Shown piece by piece: positions 49,881 through 59,006 of a stretch of 64,000 nucleotides of DNA. Positions within the stretch are counted from its first letter, which is position 1. Every line of letters starts with the position of its first letter. Made by a program: the position numbers and the translations under genes. Source of the stretch: an uncultured Clostridia bacterium (lineage in GTDB: Bacteria > Bacillota > Clostridia > Oscillospirales > Acutalibacteraceae); the NCBI GenBank assembly GCA_947166625.1, contig CAMVEX010000012.1, forward strand, positions 1 to 64,000. Direction: 5' to 3'. The notes below the pieces were generated by a model. It had not been told where the DNA came from, did not search any database, and saw only the letters and a list, made by a program, of their open reading frames with translations.

Positions 49881-50801
49881 TTATATGCCTAATGCCGTTT
49901 TAATCGAGTTTTCAACGGTAATCATCGCCTGCATTTCCATTTTGTTGCCCTGAGCAAAAGAGGAATCATCACACACTCTCGATTTTGTAAGCATATCGAC
50001 ACCGCGAAGCGAGAGATGATATTTTGCATTTACGGGATATTGCCTTGATTCGACGGTCGAGGCAAACGAGAGGAAGTCGGCGGCAAGCTTTACCTTTTCA
50101 CTGTCTTCATTGAAATGCCCGCAGAGCCACGCATAGATCTCGGGATGGAAATTTGCCATCACTCCCGAATAACCTGCGCAGCCGAGCTTCAGCGACTCAA
50201 GCAGAGTGGCTCCGTTTGCATTGAATATTTTAAGACCCGTGCCCTCGGTCGCTTCAAGCTTTGCCTTTATCATTTCGATCCGTGAGCAGGTATCCTTTAT
50301 GAACAGAAGATTCCCGATTTCGCAGCATTTCGCGAGGGTTTCGGGCTGCATAAGGCGCTTATAAGGATAGGGACACTCATAAATCCCGAGACCTATCTCG
50401 GGAATGGATGAGACGAATTTTTCATAATTTTTGAGGAATACCGTATCATCCTCATCCTCTTTCGCGAGCCTGTTGGCGATAAAAACATAAGCGTCTATAC
50501 CGGTATCTATAAAAGCATTCGCCTCGTAGATCTGGCGGTCAATATCATCCGCCGTATGGCCGGAGGCGACAATGCTGACCCCTTCGGGCTTATGCTCCAT
50601 TATGAATCTGAGCAGTTCGAGCCTTTCTTCAAATGAGAGATAAAATATCTCGCTCGACTGACATATCGCAAAAATGCCCGATACGCCGTTATCGGCGTAA
50701 AAAGAGAGAAGCTGCTCGACAGCGCCGTAATCTATCTTATTATCCGCCGTGAAGGGAGTGAGCATGGTGGGATAGACGCCCGGATTGATATTTTTGATCA
50801 T
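49881..50801 (-). CDS. DHDPS/NAL-family class I aldolase
   Basis: A 306-aa member of the dihydrodipicolinate synthase/N-acetylneuraminate lyase family. Schiff-base Lys169 in LLFIKDTCSR and catalytic Tyr141 in GIYECPYPYKR are present. The substrate loop near residue 46 reads AICQSSEIFYLS, unlike the GTTGE of DapA, so it is not a canonical lysine-pathway enzyme and may split another keto acid such as a sialic- or sugar-acid derivative. It overlaps folC by 4 bp and is the last gene of the valS operon. Confidence 0.85.
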   Translation of the reverse strand: MIKNINPGVYPTMLTPFTADNKIDYGAVEQLLSFYADNGVSGIFAICQSSEIFYLSFEERLELLRFIMEHKPEGVSIVASGHTADDIDRQIYEANAFIDTGIDAYVFIANRLAKEDEDDTVFLKNYEKFVSSIPEIGLGIYECPYPYKRLMQPETLAKCCEIGNLLFIKDTCSRIEMIKAKLEATEGTGLKIFNANGATLLESLKLGCAGYSGVMANFHPEIYAWLCGHFNEDSEKVKLAADFLSFASTVESRQYPVNAKYHLSLRGVDMLTKSRVCDDSSFAQGNKMEMQAMITVENSIKTALGI

Positions 50802-52066
50802 TTCTTTAACCTCTCAATCACATAATTTCTGACCTCTCCGGCGAGATAAAACGAGCCGCAGACGATCACCGCGGAATCCCCTTCCTGATTATCTAGCGCA
50901 TTTTTTACGGCTTCGACGGGATCGGGAATACATTCGGTTTTTATGCCCGAACGCGAAGCCAGATCCGCAAGCTCTTCGCTTGAAAGAGCGCGGGGAACAC
51001 CTGCTTTGGTCGCTGTAAAAGAATCAAAACACGGCAGCACGGTTTCAAGATATTTTTTATAATCTTTATCTGCCATTATGGAGCATACGGCCGTGATGCG
51101 CCTGCCGGGGATAACGGAATTTATATAGTTTTTAAGTGCCGAAGCGCAGTCTTCATTATGACCGCCGTCAAGGATCACAAGCGGATCGGAGCTTATGAGT
51201 TCAAGCCTTGCGGGCATAACGGAGGCGGCGACACCGCGGGAAACCGCATCATCTGAAATATCAGGCAAAACCGCTCTTACTGCTTCAACGGCGGTAACGG
51301 CATTAAATACCATGTGTTCGCCGGGCAGAGGCAGAGTCAGATATAATCCGCCGTAAGTGAATTCATTGCCCGAAACGGAAAGCCCTTTGATTTTGATTTT
51401 ATTGACATCGGGAATAATCGGCACGGTTGAATTTCTCGCGCAGTATCCCTCAATCACCCCGGATACTTCGGGGAGCTGATAAGGATAGGAAATCACCTTG
51501 ACTCCCCTCTTGATGATCCCGCATTTTTCCGCGGCTATCTTCTCGACGGTATCTCCGAGGATCTCGGTATGGTCGAGAGAAATGCAGGTAAGCACGCATG
51601 CGAGCGGCGAGGAAACGACATTGGTGGCGTCAAGCCTTCCGCCGAGGCCTGTTTCGAGAACGACATAATCACACTTGCGCTCTGAAAAATAAAGGAAAGC
51701 GACGGCGGTGATGAATTCAAATTCAGTCACTTTGATCTCATATTCCGAAGCGGTATTTTTGACGATGTCGGCGCGATCGGCAAGATCCTCTTTTGAAATC
51801 ATTTCGCCGTCAATCTGGATCCGCTCACGGAAATCGGTGACATAAGGCGAAATATAAAGCCCGGTTTTGTAACCTGCCGCTCTGAGGATATTTGAGCAGA
51901 CGGTGCAGGTCGAGCCCTTGCCGTTGGTGCCTGCGACGTGGATTATTTTTAATTTCTCCTGCGGATTACCGAGCTTTTCGCAGAGTTTTGAAATTCTTTC
52001 AAGCCCCGGCATAATGCCGAATCTTTCAAGAGAATGGATATATTCAAGAGATTCATCGTAATTCAT
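50798..52066 (-). CDS. folC: Folylpolyglutamate/dihydrofolate synthase
   Basis: A 422-aa Mur-ligase-family enzyme that extends folate with glutamate. P-loop VAGTNGKGSTCT, the folate segment FEFITAVAFLYFSERKCDYV, then ETGLGGRLDATN, the LDHTEILGDTVEKIA motif and VILDGGHNEDCA. Full length. It follows valS by 77 bp, a gap that carries a 16-bp palindrome AGCTTTTGCAAAAGCT around 52081-52096. Confidence 0.95.
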   Translation of the reverse strand: MNYDESLEYIHSLERFGIMPGLERISKLCEKLGNPQEKLKIIHVAGTNGKGSTCTVCSNILRAAGYKTGLYISPYVTDFRERIQIDGEMISKEDLADRADIVKNTASEYEIKVTEFEFITAVAFLYFSERKCDYVVLETGLGGRLDATNVVSSPLACVLTCISLDHTEILGDTVEKIAAEKCGIIKRGVKVISYPYQLPEVSGVIEGYCARNSTVPIIPDVNKIKIKGLSVSGNEFTYGGLYLTLPLPGEHMVFNAVTAVEAVRAVLPDISDDAVSRGVAASVMPARLELISSDPLVILDGGHNEDCASALKNYINSVIPGRRITAVCSIMADKDYKKYLETVLPCFDSFTATKAGVPRALSSEELADLASRSGIKTECIPDPVEAVKNALDNQEGDSAVIVCGSFYLAGEVRNYVIERLKK

Positions 52067-52143
52067 AAATCACCGTAAAACAGCTTTTGCAAAAGCTCGG
52101 GACAGACTAAATCCTTCACTTCTGCAAAAGCGTAATCAATTAT

Positions 52144-54762
52144 TTAACCGAGCTTCGCAATACTCTCTTCGAGCATGGCGATCTTTTCCGCATATTTTGC
52201 GGCGGCCTCTTTCTGAGCCTCGACGACCTTTGCGGGGGCTTTTGAAACAAAGTTTTCATTTGAAAGCTTTGAATTCACGAATTCGAGATCCTTGCGGACT
52301 TTTTCGAGCTCCTTGCCGAGACGGGCTTTTTCCGCCTCAAAATCGACGAGATCGCCCATCGGGATATAGATTTTCGCATCCTCGGTGACGATGCTGACGG
52401 CTCCTTCGATATCAAAGCTGTCACCGACCTCGGTCCCGGAAGCGCCGGCAAGCCTTGACATAAAGACTCCCGCCTTCTCAAAGGTCGATTTATAGGCGCT
52501 CGCGATATATACTTTCGCCTTCTTTGAAGGAGCGACATTCATCTCCGCGCGTCTGTTTCTCACGGCGCGGATCGCAGTCATGATCCTGTTCATTTCCGCT
52601 TCTTCGGAAGCGAAATCGAGATTTTCATCATATTCGGGCCAAGCGGAAATCATGATGGATTCGCCTTCGTGAGGAAGGGTCTGCCATATTTCCTCGGTGA
52701 TGAAGGGCATAAAGGGATGAAGCAGCTTGAGGGTACCGGTGAGCACCCATACAAGAACACGCTTTGCATTTTCGGCTCCTTCGCCGCCCTGCTGAAGTCT
52801 TATTTTTGCAAGCTCAATATACCAATCGCAGAAGATATCCCAAATGAAATCATAAAGCTTCTGAACGGCGATACCGAGCTCGAATTTTTCGAGATTATCG
52901 GTGATGTCTTTGGCAAGAGTATTGAAAAGGCTTATCACCCATTTATCTTCAAGGGCCAGATTTTCGGGAAGGGAGGTTTCGATCTCCTCTTCTCCTATAT
53001 TCATCAGAACGAAACGCGCCGCATTCCAGAGCTTATTGGCAAAGTTACGGCTTGCGCCGACCTTTTCATCGGAGAAACGCATATCGTTTCCGGGGCTGTT
53101 GCCGGTAGCGAGGGTAAATCTGAGGGCATCGGCGCCGTATTGATCTATGATCACAAGCGGATCGATACCGTTGCCGAGAGATTTGGACATCTTCCTGCCC
53201 TGAGCATCTCTGACAATACCGTGAATGAATACGGTATCAAACGGCTGTTTGCCCATATGCTCAATGGAGGAGAATATCATCCTCGCGACCCAGAAGAAGA
53301 TAATATCATAACCGGTAACGAGGGTGCTTGTCGGGAAATAATGGGCGAGCTCGGGAGTATTATCGGGCCAGCCCATAGTTGAAAACGGCCAGAGAGCGGA
53401 GGAAAACCAGGTGTCGAGAGTGTCGGGATCCTGATGCACCTTGCCGCCGCACTTCGGGCAGCATTCGGGAGCTTCTCTCGAAACGATGATCTCGCCGCAA
53501 TCATCGCAGTAATAAGCGGGGATCCTGTGACCCCACCAGAGCTGGCGGGAAATACACCAGTCTTTTATATTTTCCATCCAATGGAAATAAATCTTATCGA
53601 ATCTTTCGGGGATAAATTTTGTCTTACCGCTCTTGACACATTCGATCGCGGGCTTTGCAAGGGGCTCCATTTTGACAAACCACTGCTTTGAAACTCTGGG
53701 CTCAACGGTGGTATGGCAGCGGTAGCAGGTGCCGACATTGTGGCTGTAATCTTCAATCCTGACAAGCGCGCCCTCAGCCTCAAGATCTTTGACGATAGCC
53801 TTTCTCGCCTCGTATCTGTCCATACCGGCGTAGGCGGGATAATCGGGGGTGATGTGCGCGTCATCGGTCATCACATTGATAACCTCGAGATTATGGCGAA
53901 GACCCACTTCAAAGTCGTTGGGGTCGTGGGCGGGAGTGATCTTGACAACGCCCGTACCGAAATCCATCTCAACATAATCATCGGCGACAACGGGGATTTC
54001 TCTGTGGACAATCGGGAGGATGACGGTTTTGCCGACAACATCCTTATATCTCTCATCATTCGGATTGACCGCGACGGCGGTATCGCCGAGAAGAGTTTCG
54101 GGGCGGGTCGTGGCAAGCTCAAGATAACCGCTTCCATCCTTGAAGGGATAGCGCAGATGCCAGAAATGACCGGGCTGATCCTCATACTCAACCTCGGCAT
54201 CCGAAATGGATGTAAGGCAATGGGGGCACCAGTTTATAATTCTTTCGCCTCTGTAAATAAGGCCTTTTTCATAGAGCTTGCAAAACACCTCGCGAACGGC
54301 TCTGCTGCAGCCCTCGTCAAGGGTGAAACGCTCTCTGTCCCAATCGCAGGAGGAGCCCATCTTTTTGAGCTGCTGAATGATCCTGCCGCCGTAGGTCTCT
54401 TTCCACTCCCACGCTCTTTTGAGGAAAGCCTCTCTGCCGATCTCTTCCTTTGTGATGCCTTCCTTTTTCATAGCCTCAACTATCTTTGCCTCGGTGGCTA
54501 TGGAAGCGTGATCGGTGCCGGGGAGCCAAAGGGTATCATAGCCCTGCATCCTTCTCCAGCGAATGAGAATATCTTGCAGAGTATTATCAAGGGCGTGACC
54601 CATGTGAAGCTGACCTGTGATATTCGGAGGCGGAATAACGATGCTGTAGGGCTTTTTGTCATTCTCGACCTTGGCATGGAAATACTTGCCCTTTAACCAG
54701 AAATCATATATGCGATCCTCAACATTTTTGGGATCATACTGCTTGGCGAGTTCTTTTGCCAT
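52144..54762 (-). CDS. valS: Valyl-tRNA synthetase
   Basis: An 872-aa class I synthetase. HIGH-type motif [15 protein letters not shown], the editing (CP1) domain with [17 protein letters not shown], and KMSKS in [14 protein letters not shown]. The zinc/anticodon-associated part and the C-terminal coiled-coil ([20 protein letters not shown]) are complete. Start at 54762 with AGGAGG; an upstream continuation to 54864 runs through the T-box leader. It is regulated by the T-box directly upstream and is followed by folC and the DHDPS-like gene. Confidence 0.97.
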   Translation of the reverse strand: MAKELAKQYDPKNVEDRIYDFWLKGKYFHAKVENDKKPYSIVIPPPNITGQLHMGHALDNTLQDILIRWRRMQGYDTLWLPGTDHASIATEAKIVEAMKKEGITKEEIGREAFLKRAWEWKETYGGRIIQQLKKMGSSCDWDRERFTLDEGCSRAVREVFCKLYEKGLIYRGERIINWCPHCLTSISDAEVEYEDQPGHFWHLRYPFKDGSGYLELATTRPETLLGDTAVAVNPNDERYKDVVGKTVILPIVHREIPVVADDYVEMDFGTGVVKITPAHDPNDFEVGLRHNLEVINVMTDDAHITPDYPAYAGMDRYEARKAIVKDLEAEGALVRIEDYSHNVGTCYRCHTTVEPRVSKQWFVKMEPLAKPAIECVKSGKTKFIPERFDKIYFHWMENIKDWCISRQLWWGHRIPAYYCDDCGEIIVSREAPECCPKCGGKVHQDPDTLDTWFSSALWPFSTMGWPDNTPELAHYFPTSTLVTGYDIIFFWVARMIFSSIEHMGKQPFDTVFIHGIVRDAQGRKMSKSLGNGIDPLVIIDQYGADALRFTLATGNSPGNDMRFSDEKVGASRNFANKLWNAARFVLMNIGEEEIETSLPENLALEDKWVISLFNTLAKDITDNLEKFELGIAVQKLYDFIWDIFCDWYIELAKIRLQQGGEGAENAKRVLVWVLTGTLKLLHPFMPFITEEIWQTLPHEGESIMISAWPEYDENLDFASEEAEMNRIMTAIRAVRNRRAEMNVAPSKKAKVYIASAYKSTFEKAGVFMSRLAGASGTEVGDSFDIEGAVSIVTEDAKIYIPMGDLVDFEAEKARLGKELEKVRKDLEFVNSKLSNENFVSKAPAKVVEAQKEAAAKYAEKIAMLEESIAKLG

Positions 54763-54784
54763 TGAAAAATTCCTCCTGAAAATA

Positions 54785-55017
54785 AAATAAACCCGTCTCT
54801 TACATGAGACGGGATAACCCGCGGTACCACTCAAATTGCCGCATCTGCGGCCTCTCTGAGGCATTAACGCTGCCGCACGGGGAAGGTCTAATAACCGACG
54901 GGCGGCTTTCTTCTTCCCGATTCGGGGGCTACGGACAGCGAGCGCTTTTACCGGCTTTCACCTGCCGCCGGCTCTCTGAAAAAACGGTTTCGCCGCTCTC
55001 CCCTTCACAATCTTTAC
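54785..55017 (-). ncRNA. T-box leader of valS
   Basis: A T-box riboswitch that senses uncharged tRNA. The conserved T-box motif GAGTGGTACCGCGG is at 54832-54819. Stem I begins AGAGAGCCGGCGGCAGGTG with its closing AAGCCGGT. The terminator is CCCGTCTC/GAGACGGG (54813-54806, 54799-54792) followed by TTTATTTTATT. The specifier should be a valine codon; a GTA triplet at 54932-54930 in the stem I 3' side is a candidate, but I could not fold it well enough to be sure. Confidence 0.93.
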
Positions 55018-55023
55018 TGCGTG

Positions 55024-55052
55024 ATTTTAGCACAAAGAAATAAAAATGTCAA
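55024..55052 (-). promoter_or_regulatory. Promoter of the valS operon
   Basis: TTGACA (55052-55047), 17 bp, TAAAAT (55029-55024), just upstream of the T-box leader. Confidence 0.85.
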
Positions 55053-55107
55053 TAAATATATTATAACAAAAACTTATGAAATGCCCGAAAAACAACGGAG
55101 TAGAGGA

Positions 55108-55980
55108 TCACTGAAAATGCAGAGTGAGAAGCCTCACGATAGCCGTTATCAAAATACCCGGAACGGTGCCGAAGGAATCGACAAAATAATTATAATCAAT
55201 ACCCGGCTCATTTATCACGGGATCTGTTTTATCGGTCAGAGCGCGCTCATTGAGGAAGCCGAGCATGGCTTTGGCTATGGCAACATTCCCTTCGGAATCG
55301 GGATGCGTGGAATCCGCCGCAACAAGCTCACCGTGGCCGTTAATAACGCCGGCGATATCAAATATCTCAAATTCTCCCGGATTGCTTTTGAGAGCGCGGT
55401 CAAGAGCTTTGTTTACTCTGACGACCGCTTTATTGAAAGGAATTCTGCCGAGACCCTCCCAGGAGCAATAAACATTATCAAATATGAGCCTCGCATCGGG
55501 ATTCAGAGAACGGATGATAGAAATGATTTTATTATAATCCTCGTAGATGCCCTCTGCGATCTCATCGAGCTCTCTGTTATTTATGCCGAGAAGCGCGCCG
55601 ACAGTGATGAGAACGACACGGTCGTTGGCAAGATAATTATTTGAGCCGATGCTGATATTTATAACATCTGCCCACCTGACAGCCTGCGCAAAGCGCTCGG
55701 AATTCTCAAGCTGATAGATAAGCCTCTGTGTATCGGTCGCGACCCTTGAGAGATTGAGATAATCATACCCCGCCGTATCGCAGACTATACGGGCATAGCA
55801 GGCTTCATCGCTGTTTCGCACGCCGAAGCCCTCGGTAATGGAATCGCCGAGGACAAGGAAATTGAGCCCGCTGCCGTCGGGAAAAGAATAATCATCAAAA
55901 GCGCAGGCGCCGAAGCCGAAAGCGGCTATCGAAATAACGGCGCAGAGCAATATGCAAAGCAGAGATCTGATATTTTTCAT
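55108..55980 (-). CDS. Secreted SGNH/GDSL hydrolase with hydrophobic C-terminal tail
   Basis: A 290-aa lipase/esterase-fold protein with a signal peptide (MKNIRSLLCILLCAVIS to GACAFDDY). Block I FLVLGDSITEGFG, block III INISIGSNNYL, block V AADSTHPDSEGNVAIA are complete. It ends with GILITAIVRLLTLHF, a hydrophobic helix after a folded domain. Acetyl or acyl esters on surface polymers are the likely substrates. It follows the glycosyltransferase gene by 15 bp. Confidence 0.88.
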   Translation of the reverse strand: MKNIRSLLCILLCAVISIAAFGFGACAFDDYSFPDGSGLNFLVLGDSITEGFGVRNSDEACYARIVCDTAGYDYLNLSRVATDTQRLIYQLENSERFAQAVRWADVINISIGSNNYLANDRVVLITVGALLGINNRELDEIAEGIYEDYNKIISIIRSLNPDARLIFDNVYCSWEGLGRIPFNKAVVRVNKALDRALKSNPGEFEIFDIAGVINGHGELVAADSTHPDSEGNVAIAKAMLGFLNERALTDKTDPVINEPGIDYNYFVDSFGTVPGILITAIVRLLTLHFQ

Positions 55981-55995
55981 AATTCAGCCACTTTC

Positions 55996-56919
55996 TCAGA
56001 AGATCGTTTTCATAAACAGCCTGAAATCCGTCGCGGCATTTTTCGCATCATTCAGACCGCCCTGCGAATAATGCTTTTTAAGCGCTTTTTGTATATCCTG
56101 ATTTATCTCGGGAGTTTCAAGCTCAAAATTCTCAATGGCTCTGTCAAGGTCGATGCTCGCCATATCGCTGTCTTCAACTGTGTTTTTGCTCGCGAGGGCT
56201 TCATCGCCGATATTGAGGATATAAGAATATCTCGGATAAATGGTGAGCCAGTTATTCTTGACCATGTGAGCGCCGAATCTGACGGACCAGGAGGTACCGA
56301 TACCTTTTGAGAGATTGTAAAGGCGCTTGAATCTGTCGCCGCCGTTGGCGTTGAGACGCCTGACCATATCGCGGCTCTTCATAAAGGTCTTGATATCTTT
56401 GAGCTCCCAATCGCAGCCATCCCAATTCTCGCGCCAGGTGGCCCAGCCGAAGCTGCATGATCTGTAAGCGGTAAAGACATCTTTCCTGTAATCCGCGGGA
56501 ATATCTATCGCGGGGGTATAACCTGCGATAGAGCCGATAGTATTATCATCCTCATAATAATCGAGGGCGGCATTCATGAATTTGAGGAAATAGGGAGAAA
56601 CCAGCGCATCGTCTTCGATAACGATGACTCTGCCGTATTTTTCGATAACCTGAGAAACGCCGTCAATGACCGACGGAGAAAGACCCATATTCTCTTTACG
56701 CTCCTCAAGATGCATACGCGAAAAAGCCCTGAGGCGCATCATTTTGCGAACGCTCCGCCTGACCCCCGCCACACGGATGGAGTCTGACTCGTTTCTCGGA
56801 CCGTCCGAGAAAATAAATAATTCACTTTCGGATGCCTCGGGACACTTTGCCAGCGCCTCGAAAGCCTGCTCAAAATGACGCGCTCTGTTATATACGAACA
56901 TAACGATGGGTGCGTACAT
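55996..56919 (-). CDS. GT-A-fold glycosyltransferase
   Basis: A 307-aa cytoplasmic glycosyltransferase, related to family 2/GNT-I-like sugar transferases. APIVMFVYNRARHFEQAFEA is the nucleotide-sugar-binding start, VIVIEDDALVSPYFLKFM carries the acidic metal-binding DD motif, then SCSFGWATWRENWDGCDW. The acceptor is unknown. Start at 56919 with GGGAGG; the frame upstream is not supported. Together with the SGNH gene it may add and edit sugars on a surface polymer. Confidence 0.82.
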   Translation of the reverse strand: MYAPIVMFVYNRARHFEQAFEALAKCPEASESELFIFSDGPRNESDSIRVAGVRRSVRKMMRLRAFSRMHLEERKENMGLSPSVIDGVSQVIEKYGRVIVIEDDALVSPYFLKFMNAALDYYEDDNTIGSIAGYTPAIDIPADYRKDVFTAYRSCSFGWATWRENWDGCDWELKDIKTFMKSRDMVRRLNANGGDRFKRLYNLSKGIGTSWSVRFGAHMVKNNWLTIYPRYSYILNIGDEALASKNTVEDSDMASIDLDRAIENFELETPEINQDIQKALKKHYSQGGLNDAKNAATDFRLFMKTIF

Positions 56920-56991
56920 TTTACCGGCCTCCCTTAATGTGAAATTCAACCCTGATGCCCGAAATGAACAATTCCTCAATTTAGTGTAAAT

Positions 56992-57020
56992 ATCATATCA
57001 TATACTTTCGCCATAATCAA
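56992..57020 (-). promoter_or_regulatory. Promoter of the glycosyltransferase-SGNH pair
   Basis: TTGATT (57020-57015), 17 bp, TATGAT (56997-56992). Divergent from the flavodiiron promoter. Confidence 0.55.
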
Positions 57021-57049
57021 ACATTTTTTAAAAATAATAATTCTTGTTA

Positions 57050-57078
57050 TTGTGCCGGGGCAAAAAATATGTTATAAT
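57050..57078 (+). promoter_or_regulatory. Promoter of the flavodiiron gene
   Basis: TTGTGC (57050-57055), 17 bp, TATAAT (57073-57078); GGAGG precedes the ATG at 57112. Confidence 0.6.
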
Positions 57079-57111
57079 CTGCAGAGCAATGAATAAAACG
57101 GAGGCATTTTA

Positions 57112-58266
57112 ATGACGGTAACAAAAGATATTATTCAGGTAGGCGTAAACGACAGGACCCTTGATTTATTTGAAGGGCAGTATATCGTTCCCGAAGGAAT
57201 GGCCTATAATTCATACCTTATCAAGGATGAAAAAATCGCAGTTATGGACAGCGTTGAAGGCGGCTTCTCAGCCGAATGGCTCAAAAATATTGAAGCAGCA
57301 TCGGACGGCAGAGAGCCCGATTATCTGATAGTCCAGCACATGGAGCCCGATCATTCATCAAGCATTACGGCATTTATGGAAAAATATCCGCGCGCTGTCA
57401 TCGCCGCAAGTTCAAAAGCATTCCCGATGCTCAAAAACTTCTACTCAGCCGAATACCCCGACAGACAGCTTGTGATATCCGACGGCGATACGCTTGAGCT
57501 CGGCAGACACATTCTCGGATTCATCGCGGCGCCGATGGTGCATTGGCCCGAGGTAATGATGACCTATGACCGCACCGATAAGGTTTTCTTCTCTGCTGAC
57601 GCCTTCGGCAAATTCGGCGCATCGGATGCGGACGAAGACTGGGCATGCGAAGCGAGACGCTATTATTTCGGTATAGTCGGCAAATACGGCGCGCAGGTGC
57701 AGGCGCTCCTCAAAAAAGCGGCAAATCTTGAGATAGACGCGATATGCCCGCTTCACGGGCCGGTACTCACGGAAAATCTCCCCTACTACATCAATCTCTA
57801 TGATATATGGTCGTCATACGGCGTTGAGAGCGAAGGCGTGGTTATAAACTACACATCCGTTTACGGAAACACGGAAAAAGCGGCAAAGCTGCTCGCTCAG
57901 AAGCTTGAAGCGAAGGGCTGCCCCAAGATCGCGCTCAACGACCTTGCAAGATGCGACATGGCGGAAGCCGTGGAGGATACCTTCAGATACGGCAAAATCG
58001 TGCTTGCCACCACCACATACAACGGCGACATTTTCCCGTTTATGAGGCAGTTTATAGGTGACCTGACCGAGCGCGGGATCAAAAACAAAAAGATCGCCCT
58101 CATAGAAAACGGCTCCTGGGGACCGATGGCGATAAAGAAGATGACCGCGATGCTCGAAGGCATGAAAAATATCGAATACGCCGAAAATCAGGTGACGATA
58201 AAATCCGCTCTCAGCCCCGAAAGCGAAGCCGCGATCGAAGCTCTTGCGGATGAATTGATGAAATAA
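57112..58266 (+). CDS. FprA-type flavodiiron protein
   Basis: A 384-aa oxygen- or NO-reducing flavodiiron protein. The N-terminal metallo-beta-lactamase-like diiron domain has HMEPDHSS (His76, Glu78, Asp80, His81), PMVHWPEVM and ICPLHGPV; the C-terminal flavodoxin domain begins VVINYTSVYGNTEKAA. It protects anaerobes by reducing O2 to water using reduced rubredoxin or F420-like donors. No rubredoxin is fused. Monocistronic; a repeat fragment follows its stop. Confidence 0.95.
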   Translation: MTVTKDIIQVGVNDRTLDLFEGQYIVPEGMAYNSYLIKDEKIAVMDSVEGGFSAEWLKNIEAASDGREPDYLIVQHMEPDHSSSITAFMEKYPRAVIAASSKAFPMLKNFYSAEYPDRQLVISDGDTLELGRHILGFIAAPMVHWPEVMMTYDRTDKVFFSADAFGKFGASDADEDWACEARRYYFGIVGKYGAQVQALLKKAANLEIDAICPLHGPVLTENLPYYINLYDIWSSYGVESEGVVINYTSVYGNTEKAAKLLAQKLEAKGCPKIALNDLARCDMAEAVEDTFRYGKIVLATTTYNGDIFPFMRQFIGDLTERGIKNKKIALIENGSWGPMAIKKMTAMLEGMKNIEYAENQVTIKSALSPESEAAIEALADELMK

Positions 58267-58280
58267 GAATATAAAACTAC

Positions 58281-58318
58281 GACCGTCCTCTGAGGCCAGG
58301 TATCCATAAACCAGTAAT
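58281..58318 (+). repeat. Partial copy of the palindromic element arm
   Basis: GGCCAGGTATCCATAAACCAGTAAT matches the left arm of the 9612-9922 element (GGGCGGGTATTCATAAAACAGTAAT) with few differences. It lies 15 bp past the flavodiiron stop, as the full copy lies 3 bp past the sialidase-like stop. No matching right arm was found here. Confidence 0.55.
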
Positions 58319-58451
58319 TTCAAATAATAATCAAATAATATGATTGCGGAGCTGTTAAACAGAGTTGGTTACGGTGAAACTGTTAAACAACAATTGATTA
58401 TTTGAGCAAGGTTGCTTGTAGAATGGAGAAAACTATGGTTTATGCGACGAA

Positions 58452-58565
58452 ATGCAAACAAACATTGATGTCGGCACATTAGAAAAAGAAGATACTTCAG
58501 ACGATCATTATAGTATTGATTTTTATGCTGTTGGAACTGAAAAAGAGTTAAGTGGTCAGCTTTAG
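58452..58565 (+). pseudogene. Short gene remnant
   Basis: A 37-codon stretch (start MQTNIDVGTLEKED, end VGTEKELSGQL) with acidic, protein-like composition but no good ribosome site or upstream start context. It might be the last part of a decayed gene; too short to name. It lies in the AT-rich gap after the flavodiiron gene. Confidence 0.3.
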
Positions 58566-58683
58566 ATTATCTGCTCAACAAAACGCCTGATAATGTGTAA
58601 ATCTTCTGAATAAAGTCAAGCTAAGAGGTTGTGTTTGAGGAAATATGAAAACGCATTAAAAATTAAATAAACTATAAGCAGAG

Positions 58684-58709
58684 CGCCAACCGCAATAAAG
58701 CGATTGGCG
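58684..58709 (-). terminator. Likely end hairpin of the vWA-module operon
   Basis: CGCCAATCGC/GCGGTTGGCG stem on the minus strand with one mismatch, TTTATT loop, then CTCTGCTTATAGTTTATTT. It lies 34 nt past the 87-aa gene; the U-run is weak. Confidence 0.55.
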
Positions 58710-58742
58710 TTATTTTGATTGTTAATGTGTCTGTCAGTCAAT

Positions 58743-59006
58743 TTAAACCGGGTCCATATAAGTAGTCTGCTCCGATTTATCGTATATAGGCGCGAATACA
58801 TATTTACTGTCTTTTTTGAATACTGCCTGGACAGCATCTTTGTCTTCATATGTGTATTCCACATATATCCGGCTTTTCGGCTCAAGGTGATCATTAATAA
58901 AATCCTGGCCCATTGAGGGCGCTGATCTGTAATTAAGCACGATATTCCGATTGGTTATATAATTTTTCCTTCTTTGGTCAGGTAATCTGCATAAGGTTTC
59001 ATTCAT
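58743..59006 (-). CDS. Small protein of unknown function (87 aa)
   Basis: A 87-aa soluble protein beginning MNETLCRLPDQRRKN. Its start overlaps the end of the zinc-ribbon gene (58999) as ATGAATGA, so it is probably translated by coupling. Middle part is acidic and beta-like (SRIYVEYTYEDKDAVQ, SKYVFAPIYDKSEQ). It might instead be a frameshifted tail of the upstream protein; the overlap geometry favours a separate gene. Not recognised. Confidence 0.5.
   Translation of the reverse strand: MNETLCRLPDQRRKNYITNRNIVLNYRSAPSMGQDFINDHLEPKSRIYVEYTYEDKDAVQAVFKKDSKYVFAPIYDKSEQTTYMDPV

Larger units (their letters stand above)
58267..58683. other. AT-rich intergenic region with repeat remnants
   Basis: 417 bp without a supported gene. 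It holds the solo left arm of the palindromic element (58281-58318), two copies of TCAAATAAT near 58319-58340, two copies of CTGTTAAACA (58352 and 58380), and a short gene remnant (58452-58565). The base composition is lower in GC than the preceding region. Confidence 0.6.

Noticed and set aside
52081-52096. AGCTTTTGCAAAAGCT palindrome between valS and folC as a terminator
   Set aside because: AT-rich short stem with no U-run; it may only be a weak pause or processing site.
58616-58894. 92-aa open frame with a hydrophobic C-terminal end
   Set aside because: It runs through the end hairpin of the operon and overlaps the better-supported 87-aa gene in another frame.
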